Of a stretch of 64,000 bases of DNA, positions 10,666 to 21,800 are shown piece after piece. The notes below the pieces were generated by a model. That model saw nothing but the letters and a program-made list of their open reading frames with translations. It was not told the DNA's origin and made no database searches. Position 1 is the stretch's first letter. Each line of letters opens with the position of its first letter. The translations under genes and the position numbers were made by a program. Source of the stretch: Phakellia ventilabrum. Its lineage: Eukaryota; Porifera; Demospongiae; Axinellida; Axinellidae. The stretch lies in assembly GCA_963921505.1 (NCBI GenBank), contig OY997385.1, forward strand, positions 5,994,501 to 6,058,500, written 5' to 3'.

Positions 10666-12681
10666 TTATTTTCCCTTTTTGTTCTTGCTTTTCCCTGCAA
10701 CGGTGGCCTCCAGAGCACCAATCCTCTCAGACAGCTTCTTGTCTTGGTCACCCAGCTCCTTCTCGACTGCAACCTATATACGGGATGATGGACCACCAGT
10801 CACTTCATAACTTGAAGCTTTTATTGAACAGACAAAATGACTAGGCATAACAAACCCACAGCAATTTGGTATCAAGACTCATGCTATAGAGGCCTGTGTG
10901 GCTATAAGTACGGTGCTTAGCCACTAGTAGTACATGTGAAATGTGTCCAAACATTGCAGGCCTTGGCACTGGATGAGGCATCACCAGCAGTAACGCTAAC
11001 CCTGAGCTCACCACATCCCAAGACCAGACCCCTTTGTCTGGTCATGAGATTGTGGTGACTAGAGCTCACCAACCTGTAGTTCCTTCATCTTGTCGGCGAG
11101 AGTGGAAGCTATTAGCTGTTTCAGGTGCTGCTGCTCTGGGCTCAGCGACTGCTCCTCTCCCTCAACCCCACCTCCCACCGGAGACCCTTCTTCTGCATGG
11201 AGACGGGAGAGGGAAGCGGAGATCAAAGGACTGGTTCTTTCAATGCATGCATCTGTGCATGAACCCTTGTTCACAGGCTCCATTCCCGAGTTGTTGTTTA
11301 TTGTTTTCATCTAAAACTGAGGTGCTTCAATCTTTCATTGTGTGGAAAGCAGAGTCACATATCATGCACATCGTGTGCAGTGACTGAAGGCCAGACAGGT
11401 AGGTGCATCAACCCTATGCATCCAGGGTAGCTAACTGCCATGCAAGCACTTCTCATGACCATACATTACACCTCGTTGATCGATGCCCATCTGGTACACC
11501 AAATGGTGATAGCCTTGTTCCCAGGCCCTTTCACAAAACCTGGGGAGTGGAGCCTGGGAACGAGGCTGGAGAGTGGAGCCTGGGAACGAGGCTGGGGAGT
11601 GGAGCCCGGGAACGAAGCTGGGAAGTGGAGCCTGGGAACGAGACTGGGGAGTGGAGCCTGGGAACAAGGCTGGGAAGTGGAGCCTGGGAACAAGGCTGGG
11701 GAGTGGAGCCTGGGAACGAGGCTGGGGAGTGGAGCCTGGGAACGAGGCTGGAGAGTGGAGCCTGGGAACGAGGCTGGGGAGTGGAGCCCGGGAACGAAGC
11801 TGGGAAGTGGAGCCTGGGAACGAGACTGGGGAGTGGAGCCTGGGAACAAGGCTGGGAAGTGGAGCCTGGGAACAAGGCTGGGGAGTGGAGCCTGGGAACG
11901 AGACTGGGGAGTGGAGCCTGGGAACAAGGCTGGGAAGTGGAGCCTGGGAACGAGGCTGGGGAGTGGAGCCTGGGAACGAGACTGGGGAGTGGAGCCTGGG
12001 AACAAGGCTGGGAAGTGGAGCCTGGGAATGAGACTGGGGAGTGGAGCCTGGGAACGAGGCTATGGTACCTTCTTCCTCTTTCTCTTTCTCCTTTTCTCCC
12101 TCCAACTTGTCCTCAATCGCCATGGGAACACCTTCGCACTCTCCCGTTACCTCTGTCTCACTCAATTCTGGGCTGTCGGGGACCCCAGGGTAGGAGAGCT
12201 TCAAGTTCAAGTGCACTCTCTTTGTGAAGGCGTACTTGTACAGTTTGAAATGCTTGAAGTAGGTATTTAGGACGTATTCAGAGACGGCTTTTACTTGAGG
12301 GATGCTAAACAGGCATGTGCTGTACGGGGGACGGTTTACGCCGTGTCTCAAGAGAAGCTCCTTGAAGTATTGAAATGTCTCTTCGAAGTTATTGAACGGG
12401 GTTGATATGCACATGCAGTGAACACACTTCAGTATGGTAAAGAACGCAGACACCTGATCTGCACTGAATTTCTGCTTGCGGGCAAACAGGATTGCATAGG
12501 TGTACAGATCAAGCTCAATCACAGCTTGCTTGCTGGATGTTGCGGGATCTCCCAAGACCAGGATTTCGCCTAGTGCCTGCTGCAGGGATTCCGTGGCCTC
12601 ACTGGCCCTTAGAAGGTGCTCAACATCAGTCAGAGAGAGGTCGACCCAGGTACAAATGCGAGCTTGAGGAGCTGCAGACAT
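10666..12681 (-). CDS. CFAP119: Cilia- and flagella-associated protein 119 (CCDC189) homologue
   Basis: This family (CFAP119/CCDC189) is a component of motile cilia, tied to the radial spoke and axoneme. Three exons (12681-12069, 11192-11074, 10773-10666) join in phase to 279 codons. The first exon carries the conserved globular part: ICTWVDLSLTDVEHLL near residue 9, FNNFEETFQYFKELLLRHGV near residues 96-115, and YVLNTYFKHFKLYKYAFT near residues 135-152. The last two exons encode an acidic linker, a helix (EQQHLKQLIASTLADKMKEL) and a Lys-rich tail after a coiled-coil segment. Intron 1 begins only 6 bp before an expanded foldback element that forms a minisatellite. The start codon lies 155 bp from that of TAF1 on the other strand. 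Confidence 0.88.
11511..12062. repeat. 26-bp minisatellite grown from one arm of a foldback element
   Basis: From about 11537 to 12062 a 26-bp unit (core GGGGAGTGGAGCCTGGGAAC, then GAGGCT) repeats about 20 times, with A/G and C/T variants in regular order. The array starts with a normal foldback left end (TAGCCTTGTTCCCAGG at 11511) and ends with a normal right end (GGGAACGAGGCTA). It therefore looks like a single element whose right arm amplified. Because 3 x 26 is a multiple of 3, the array leaves long but meaningless frames open on both strands. It fills most of CFAP119 intron 1. Confidence 0.92.
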
Positions 12682-12836
12682 CTTTGCCGGTTTCAGGCTG
12701 CAGTTTCCATGGTGAATTTCTATTTAATGCTCTCCAGGATGTGATTACATAATATTTGCTGAATCAGCAGTGTTTAGTCAGCAGTCTTGCAGCTATAAAA
12801 AGGCTAAGCCAAGAACGCAGTTGCCGAGTCTCCAAA
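12682..12836. promoter_or_regulatory. Bidirectional promoter interval CFAP119 / TAF1
   Basis: 155 bp separate the divergent start codons of a cilium gene and a general transcription factor gene. The TAF1 side has a TATA box; no TATA box is visible for CFAP119. Confidence 0.6.
12794..12800 (+). promoter_or_regulatory. TATA box upstream of TAF1
   Basis: TATAAAA followed by AGG lies 43 bp before the TAF1 start codon. With the usual TATA-to-start spacing of about 30 bp, the 5' leader would be only about 10-15 bases. The match is good, but the sequence alone does not show that it is used. Confidence 0.5.
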
Positions 12837-15800
12837 ATGGACCTTACTGGCTTCCTGTTTGGAAATGTGAACGAGGAGGGCGAATTGGAGGATGAATCTC
12901 TTATTGATAGAGTATGTTTCCAATTAAAGCCCATCGCTGCCGTTTACATCGTGCAAACGATGCTTCATGCGTGTTAAAGCATAGATAACGGAGCACATAA
13001 CGTCATGTGTTCTGTTATCTATGGTAGTACAATTGCATATTATGCAATACACATGGAGTGCTCTTGAGGCCCAGGAATGAAGCTGGCATATGACCACGCA
13101 AACAAAAGTATTATCGAGACCTGTAATTATATTGTGCAGAGTGACTAACAGTTTACAGGGTAGTAGTGTACATGCACTTGTCTTTTAAGGCCACGTACTT
13201 TAACTTGTTTCTTGGGCCCGACTGACCCATAATATTATTTGAAGATAATTATACAATCAATCACGTTATTCAGTGGCAGTCTGAAATAATCTATCTGAGC
13301 CAGAATTTGCAGTGAAATGGCTGGAATTTTCAAAATCGTGGAGCAATATGGCCAAATATGATTTCAATATTACGTAGTTTGAAATCAATGAATAGTTTAC
13401 CAACTCTTCAGCAAAGACTTTACAGTAAAGTCTTTGCTGAAGAGTTGGTAAACTATTCATTGATTTCAAACTACGTAATATTGAAATCATATTTGGCCAA
13501 CCAACCGACCTTAGTGTGGAGGAAATTGGGCCAAGAAACAGAAAATCAAGTTGAAATGGCCTAAGGGACCCTTTTCCACTATGATGTAATGGGGGGAGTG
13601 GGGGGGGGGGGGGGGACGTAGGCACTAAAATTAATGGAGAAAATATATTAAAAAATACATGTTTTTGTGCTTTCGTGTAGAAGTTTCCACTGGCTAGACT
13701 AGCCAAAGTATACATTACGTACCTACATAGGCATCACACGGATTTCCCTAACCTGCATTGACAGTTAATGCCCAGATATCACACTGATGTACTTGTTTTC
13801 AGGAGTCGCTGTCCCAGCTGTCTCGACTGGGAGTGGACAGTGTCCTTGGTGACATTATGAGGAACGAGGATGGTGGAGGTGATAGTTCTGATGAGTATGA
13901 CAGTGACCAAGAGCAGGGTGAGCTAAAAATTGCAAGGATGATTTGTAGATGCCACCGGTTGTCACTCATTTTATGCAGTCATGCCACACACACAATGCAC
14001 CTAGCCTTGTTTGCAGGTATTTACCACATGGTCTCAGAACAAGCCGAACATGTCACCACATACCTATAGCTCAGATCCTAGCCTCATCCCCAGGCTCTCC
14101 CCTGGCCTTGTTTACGCACAGTTGAGTCCCATCTGCTGAAAAATTTACTCGTGTGAGAAAAAGTACCCTGTTGTCCCTCGTTTTTGTTATCTTTCAGGGG
14201 GAGAGCCTGGGGACAGAGCTACTCAAATTCTACTTTGGTTCACAGAATTATTGGGCAGAGCAGGGCCGGGCCGGTATTAGTTTAGTATGGCTATAGTTAA
14301 AGTTAAAATTTTAGTTAGCTAAGTAAAATTTCTGAACTGTTACTAAATACTTATAATTTCGCTCTTTTGGTTACAAAAAATATTGCCTATAGTAAATTTC
14401 AGTTTTAGTATGTTATTAATTTACTCTGTCGCACATACACACACACACACACACAGCTCCAGAGCAAGAGAAGTCTCCCACAGCTGAGGACTTCACTGAC
14501 ATCACAGAAGTAGCCGAGGACGAGACGCCAGCACCCACCACTGCCGCCTCCACTTCAGGGAACAGAGGAAAAGAAGCAGCAACCAAAGTAGACCTCAGCA
14601 GTGAGAGCGAAAGATTGCTACAGAAGGGCATCTCATTTGCACAGTCCCAGTTGGCAGGTACTGGTGTATAAGTCACACACATGTATGGTCAAAAGACAGC
14701 CTTGTAGTTGCTTTAGGGTAGTCCGAAGTTAGTTGCCAAGCTGCTCTTCGCCAGGTCTTCCCCACTTTCGCTTTGCTCACTCACGGGAATTAAACCCTAA
14801 TGCTCTTACAGCTACGAGAATGATATTTGGAGGCCTAAGTTTATTCACCAACTTTACAGGACTTAGCTAGGTTAAATGAAGCTATTTGATGGCCAGACGT
14901 ACTCTACAAGCACTTCACTATATTGGCACCTCCGTCCACAGGTCCCTCCACCCAGTTTGGCACCGTCACTACAGATCGAGGTGGTGATGAGTGTGACGAT
15001 GACTATGACACGGAGACCGAGCCCTCTGACCAGGTAGCTAGTGGCCAGACGCTCCAGCCGCGACAGCCAGAAGCCCCCAGCGCTCAGGACTCCTCGCAAC
15101 TTCAGGTTCCAGAAGCTAGACCAGCTGCGGAAGGCTTGCTGGATAACACAGGTGGTAGTGTTGCCACACCCACGCCAGCCGATCAAGAGCAGCCTTTGGG
15201 AAGTATGGGTCTGGAGCTTGGGTCTGAGCCACAGAATCTGGACTCGGGACTTGGATCTGAGCAGTATACACAGGACTCGGGATTTGGAGGATCTGATCCA
15301 CTTACACTGGACTCGGGATCTGGATCTGATCCACGCACATTGGACTTGGGGTTTGGATCTGATCAACCCACTCTTGACTCGGAAATTGGGTCTCAGTCAC
15401 AGATTCCAGACTCAGCAGAGTCACAGTCTGATTCACACACACCTACGCCACCGCCAGCCATGGCATACAGCATTAACACTCAGCTACGTGTACTTCCTGG
15501 TACTACCTCACAGGGTTTGGAGCCTGGAGTGTCTGTTCCCAGCCGTGTTTCAGCAACTGACTCCAGGCTGGAACCCAGGGTGTTATTAGATTCCAGTTCC
15601 ATTTCCCCTATGGTGACTGCCACTACACAGCAGTCCGATTCCATTCCTCTCATTTCTGAGCCACATTCTGACTCCAATGCAGCAGTGGAGTCCAATTCTA
15701 GTGCGCCCATTCTCCCACAGCCACAAACCGTACCGGCATCAGAACCGGAACAGGAACCCGAGCCCCACCCTACCGGCTCCGCCATTCCAGCCCTCATCCC

Positions 15801-18800
15801 AGAAAACATGACCCTGGAGGAGCTCCACAAGAAAGTGAAGAAGCTCTTTCCCGGCTTCAAACCTCAAGGCATCCTCAGATTCTCCAGGTCTGCATTAGGT
15901 TGCCCACTGTAGTAGTCATAGTGCACTAGTACACTGTCAGTACAGAAGGTCAAGATGGTACATAAACCTCATCGCTTTTGGCATCTAAATGTAGAGTGTG
16001 ATTACACTGCTTGGAGGTCAGGTGACCAGGCGATTTTTCTTTCTTTCGGCCTGAATTTCTAAGACTCGAAATTTTTCTGACTTAAGCTCTCTGTTTCGTA
16101 GGTGGGCATAACCTATTTTTGCTTGGTTCCCAGTTTCTCACAGTATGCTGGAATAGTTCTGGAAATGTCTGCTAGTGTTCATGTGACTAGGAAACTTTGC
16201 ATTTTCATAACAGAAATGCAGTTTAACCTCGCCTCGTTTCCAGTCTCTCCGCTCCAGTTTTTACGTCTCTTGCAGTACTGCAAGCAGCATTAAAAACTGG
16301 AGCAGAGAGCCTGGGAACGAGGCTAAGTTTAACGCACACTGTAGCCTCGCTCCCAGGCCCACGTGCACGTTTCACTTCAGCGCAGAGAGCCTGCGGAAGA
16401 GACTATGCACACTCTTACTCTACCGCAGGAACTTTACCTTGCTTTCCCTGCTTCTCTCCCCCTACCCAGCCTGCTCATTCCAAAACCCTCCTCTCTTCCA
16501 AAGATCTGGCGGGGAGCCAAGAAGCCAAAGAAGAAGAGCAAAGCAGAGGGGGAGGGGTCGACCCCCTGGGTCCTCGACCTAGACTTTGTCCCTCCTCCAG
16601 AGATGTGCATGAGTGACGATGAAGTGAGTGTAGTGCACAGCAAGCACTTTGAACAGTTCTTGATGCCTTGAATAATAAGAACAGTATTTGCTAGACTCCT
16701 TGCATAGTAAAGACGGCAAGAATCCACTCCTAATGAATATATGTGGTGATTATGAGTAATTACTATGGTCTCCAGTGGTCTGCATTAGCTAGCTTTTTTC
16801 CCGCATGTGTTAAAACACGAAAAGCTGGAAGTGGAGACTGGGGATGAGGTTAGGTCTCCAGTGGTCTCCCACAGGTCTCACTAATTTTACTACACGATTG
16901 ACTGTGGAGACCCCTCAGATGTGTGGAGACAACTGGGAACCGCAGGAGATTGTAACAACCTACTTGTATAGGATATTACTCAACAGCGTCACTTGGCAGT
17001 ATCCGTCGTCCCCCGTCCCTCCCTTGTAGGATAAGTTGCTGGCCGCCGCCCCCACTCCAAGCCAGCTCCCCTCGGGAAGGATGTCCCGGGTGAGGCAGTC
17101 GGCAGCCCGGGTGGACCCTGAGACCAGGGAGTGGAGGTTTGGCCCCGCCCGACCCTGGTACGACCAAATAGGAGTGCCTGAGGACGGGAGGGGGCTCACC
17201 TATGGCTTCAAACTCAAGGTGGGTATAACCAGGAGCCCATAACCCAAAGGGAAGCACAAAACTCCTTATATGGTAAGTATTATGTAAGCGCTATAATTCA
17301 CTCAGCGCTAGTAGCGTAGCAACCAGTCATGCATAACCGCTAGGCATTCCATATATGGAGTTTTCTTGTAGGTGCCATTCGACAATAGGTGGAATCACTA
17401 GTCTAACGCTCCTTCCCTTTGGGTTATGGTCTCCTGGTATAACGTATGGTGATTATTGTGTTGCCTGATGGGTAAAAAATTTGTAGAAGCTCACCAGTGT
17501 GAGCTGCAGACATGATAGTGTTCATGTTAGCCTCGTCCCCAGGCTCTCATGCACGAGAGCCTGGTACTTTTTCTAGCGTGATTTATCTTACATGTACATA
17601 ATAGCACGTGGGCAGGACCACTCGAAAGGTTGCACTTCTCTACCTTTCACTGGTGACAGTGTTTCAGCGCTCAGTCTGTGCATGGTATAAACGGGCTCCG
17701 AAGAGTAGCTACAAGAACTCTAGATTCGCTGCCTTCCTTCGTTGTCAGAGAACTGCAGCTGTCCTCACTCACGCAAGAACTTTCTACCTTACACGTCATG
17801 CGTGTGAGAAAAAGTTCCAGGCCTACAGTGAAACACACGCATGGGCCTGTGAACGAGGCTATGTACATGTTATGTCGAGAGTTAAAGAGTGAATTCACGT
17901 ACATACCACATATAATCACACACGTACGTACAGCAACCTACACCTCCCCATGACAGCTCGGAAGACGAGGGGAAGCCCCCCTCATTAGATGGCTACGAAC
18001 CCCCAGACGATGCCTTCCTGATGGTGACCCAGCAAAACTGGGAGAACAAGATTCTCTGGGAAGTCCCCTACACACCTGGCCCACCCATCACTGGCGCAGG
18101 TATGGAGCAAGACTTTGTGTACCCTGAACCACTTTTGGTGTAAAAATAGAATCCATATACGACAGTAATAGACTATGTTACTATTTTTAGTAACATCTCC
18201 ATTGGTAACCAGTCACATGACTGAAGGTGACCAATAAGAACTTTGAACTGTTATTGCAAGTCACAGATACATGTACTTTGCATGTACAATGTATAAGCTT
18301 GTTTTAGATGCCGGCAGTAGTCGAGGATCCTATTGTCTGCCATTCCGTACTACAGGTGGTTTATGAGTTGCCAGAAAGAAGCCTGTGAATGCAGCGATGC
18401 ATTCTTTATCTCACGCCTCTATAGGTGGTACGTGGTCTACACCTGACTCCAGCACCACCCATCACCACCTGTTGGTTCGGCAGCTCAGCCAGTCCAGTAC
18501 TAGTTCCGATCGTGATGGGAGTGGGACCGTCGGCAGCGGAGGAGGCGGGGGGAGTAGTGGTCCTACGCATTCCATGTTCCCCATTGAGAACTACGACCTC
18601 ATCTACAAGCGGTGGGAGGATGACATCATCTGGGACAGCGATGCTGTCAAACAGATTCCAAAGCCCTCTGTGGTCAAGCTGGACCCCAATGACCCCAACA
18701 TTATCCTCGGTATACCCGTGGAGCCTGTCGCTAGCACGACAGCTGACAAAGAGGGAAAGAAGGTATAGTTGCAGCCAGGGTATGTAGGTGTGTGTGTCTG

Positions 18801-18808
18801 TGTGTGTC

Positions 18809-18846
<38 letters not shown>

Positions 18847-21800
18847 TCTGTCTGTCTGTCTGTTGTGGGGAGGGAGAGGACGCTTCTACACGTAAATAGT
18901 GATTAGTCAGTGAGCAGGAAACTATTTAGATATTCATACTATTAGCTCATTACATCTGCTCTTTAGGAAGACTAGGCAAATTCATAATACTGTCGATAGA
19001 CTGTAATGCCATGCTAACCAGCTACGAGTATGCATCATGTGCCCAACCATTGTTATAATGCAAAGTTCTGCATGTATGCTCTTAGTTATAAGCTCTTCGT
19101 ATAATCGCAGGACATCCGCAAGACCTCCAAGTTCCTGATGAACAAGATGAACCGGTCAAACGACTCTGCCTCCTCCTCCCAGTCTTCCTTCCTCAGCAAG
19201 AAGGACATGTTCAACCTCTCCAACGATGAGTACTACAACCCCAAGCATGCCTCCAGCACCCAGGTTGGACTCCTCTTTCAAATTGTTCTCTCCACCCCCT
19301 CCCTTTTATCCTTTCTCCCTCTCTCCTTCCCTCCCTCCCTTCCTCCATCCCTCCTACCCTATCTCCCTTCCTCTGTCTCCCTCCCTTCCTCTCTCCCTTC
19401 CTCTCGCCCTCCCTCCCTCCCTTCCTCCCTCCCTTTCTACCTCCCTCTCTCCCTCCCTTCCCCCCTTTCTTCCTCTCTCCCTCTCTCCCTCTCCCCTCTC
19501 CCTCCCTCCCTCCCTTCCTCCCTCCCTCCCTCCTCTAAGAGTTCATTCTTGTTATCGTGTGTATCTGTTCACTCCTCTGACGCAGGGTCTCTCTGGCTTC
19601 GACAGCAACGTGGTACAGCACTCCCACCCCGCCTGGGACCTCTACCCTCCCTGGTTCCCTACCCACATGGGTACTAGCACCCTCAGGCACTTCCACCGCC
19701 CCCGGCTCAGGATCCGCTGCGCACGGGGTGAGGAAACGACTGGATTCTATCCAATCAACAACCTCAGGAAGCACATTGCTAGAAAGGAGAAGGTTTGTCG
19801 GTGCAATTTGAGCTATTAGGGTTGGCAAGCATTTGTAACCATATCAGTTTTATATCATTATGATGTAATTGGGGGGGGGGGGGGTAAATGTGAGCACTAA
19901 ATGGAGAAAATACAAGAGAATCTATGACAATATAATGTATGCTTGTTTTCTTGTATTTCTGCATTTAGTGCTCACTTTTACCTATAAGTGTTACATATTG
20001 AAGCTACATATACCTACGCTGCATGAGTCCAAAGCCCATAAGTCAGTTTATTATTGCCGTTCAACTGCAGATATTAATTCTAGGACTCAGTAGATATCCC
20101 ACCTTAACAATTGAAGCTTTTGACGTCTGTGATTGCTTTTTCTTTTTTTGGTAGGAGAGAGAGAGGGAGAGAGTTAGTTCGGGGGGCGGGGAGGTGTTTT
20201 TTATGCGGAACCCCGAGGACTTGAGTGCTTGTGACGATCACCTGGTGCTGGCTGAGTGCTGTGAGCAATACCCGCCTGTTGTCATGGCAACTGGCATGGC
20301 CACCAAAATCAAGAACTACTATCGTAGGCCAGAGGTGAGATTAATTACACACTGTAGTATAAATAATTACTAAAACTAAATTGATATTTGAAACATGTTG
20401 ACCACATATGACTAATTATCTATAGCTGTAGCAGTTAATCGTTCTCAATGATTTTATCAACCGTGAGCCTGTAGGGTGGTAGATGTACATGTACATACAT
20501 GTACTTCTGATATTTTCCAAACACCATTATGAATTTTATTGAATGCATTTGCTGTATAGCGGGAGAATTTGGTGAGCATTAATTTTGGCAAAATGGCTGA
20601 AAACGGCTATATTTTAATTGGGGCGAGTCTGTGCGAGCCCCACACAATAGGGATACTATGCATGTTGTTTTTACTCCAATTCTTGCAATTTCTAGTACTT
20701 GATTTTGGATTAGTCCACTATGGTTCCAACCCCTTCAATTCCTTAAGCAATCTTGTACCTAATATATATTTTATGCTCAAAATTATGCTGGTATAATTTC
20801 CTCATGCCTACAACCATGTACATCCCCCAACATCACTTGCATGGGTAAAATTTTAGTCCTGAATGTGTATCATTCATTTGAGTGGACGCACCACGCTCGA
20901 TCAGGCTCGCCCCTCGATGATTACCAGCATCTTACTAGTATTGGTGAATTCTAAATTAGGTGATTTGGCGACCCGGCATATGATGTAATTGTTCCGCCTT
21001 CTCGATCACAAATGCGATCTCGCTGTTCTTTCAATCAAGAAGCTTATAATTAGAGAAGTACCTAGCAGCCTTAATAGACCCTTTACCATTATGATGTAAT
21101 GGGGGGTAAAAGGGAGCACTAAATGGAGAAAATACTGGAAAACAGGTGTTAAACAAGCATGTTCCTATGTTTTCGTACATGAAAAATACATCTAAGCACA
21201 CGTTTGCTTGTATTTTCTCCATTTAATGCTCACTTTTACCCCCCATTACATCATAATGGTAAAGGGTCTATTGAACGGTTCCCAGCAGCGCACTTCTCCA
21301 TCCATGCCCTTTGTGGCTGTTATATTTGTCTCAACGCTCGACAGCTTTTTGCCTTGTTGGCATATTCAACGTCTTTTTTGGAAGGAGAGGAATCGCCACA
21401 CGTATGTGGAGTGGGAAGCACAGGTCATTCTTTCTTCAAATACTCGTACAGCGACATGATCGGGTATCGTTTGCATATGCACGTGGGTAGTACACATTAT
21501 TATTAGTGAGAGTGAAATTTGGTAATTTTTTTATATTTCCCCAAACCGCCAAATTAAAGTCTTCACCAAATTTTCTCGCTATACGATATGTATAAGTACT
21601 CCAGCTGCATTTCTATTGACGCATGTATAATATCGAGACGCCTTAAGAGGATACTACAACCTTCTTGCCCACCATGACAATGTAGCGTCAGGTGAAGAGC
21701 CACGCACCGGAACTGGAGTACGGTGAGACTACCTACACCCAGAACACCTCCTACTTCCTGGGGCAACTGAAACCAGGACAGACCCTGCAAAGTTTCGAGA

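Noticed and set aside
11537-12062. Regular short repeats resembling a CRISPR array
   Set aside because: Units are contiguous with no spacers, and the locus is an animal intron.
11403-12270. Long open frames on both strands (up to about 276 codons) with W-S-L-G-T-R or S-F-P-G-S-T-P repeats
   Set aside because: They are the 26-bp minisatellite read in frame; the period times three keeps every frame open. They lie inside CFAP119 intron 1 and look like no protein.
17608-17953. Overlapping frames of 80-94 codons
   Set aside because: They lie within the long foldback transposon and in a TAF1 intron; a similar element in INTU is not open in the same frames.
17957-18099. TAF1 exon 7 starting at the AG at 17956
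   Set aside because: It would put the exon in the wrong phase; the AG at 17933 restores the frame with the preceding exon and adds QPTPPHDS.
19138-19819. Frames of 180-197 codons rich in S, L and P
   Set aside because: They run from real TAF1 exons 9 and 10 into the C/T repeat of intron 9; donor and acceptor sites at 19263 and 19586 restore the known protein.
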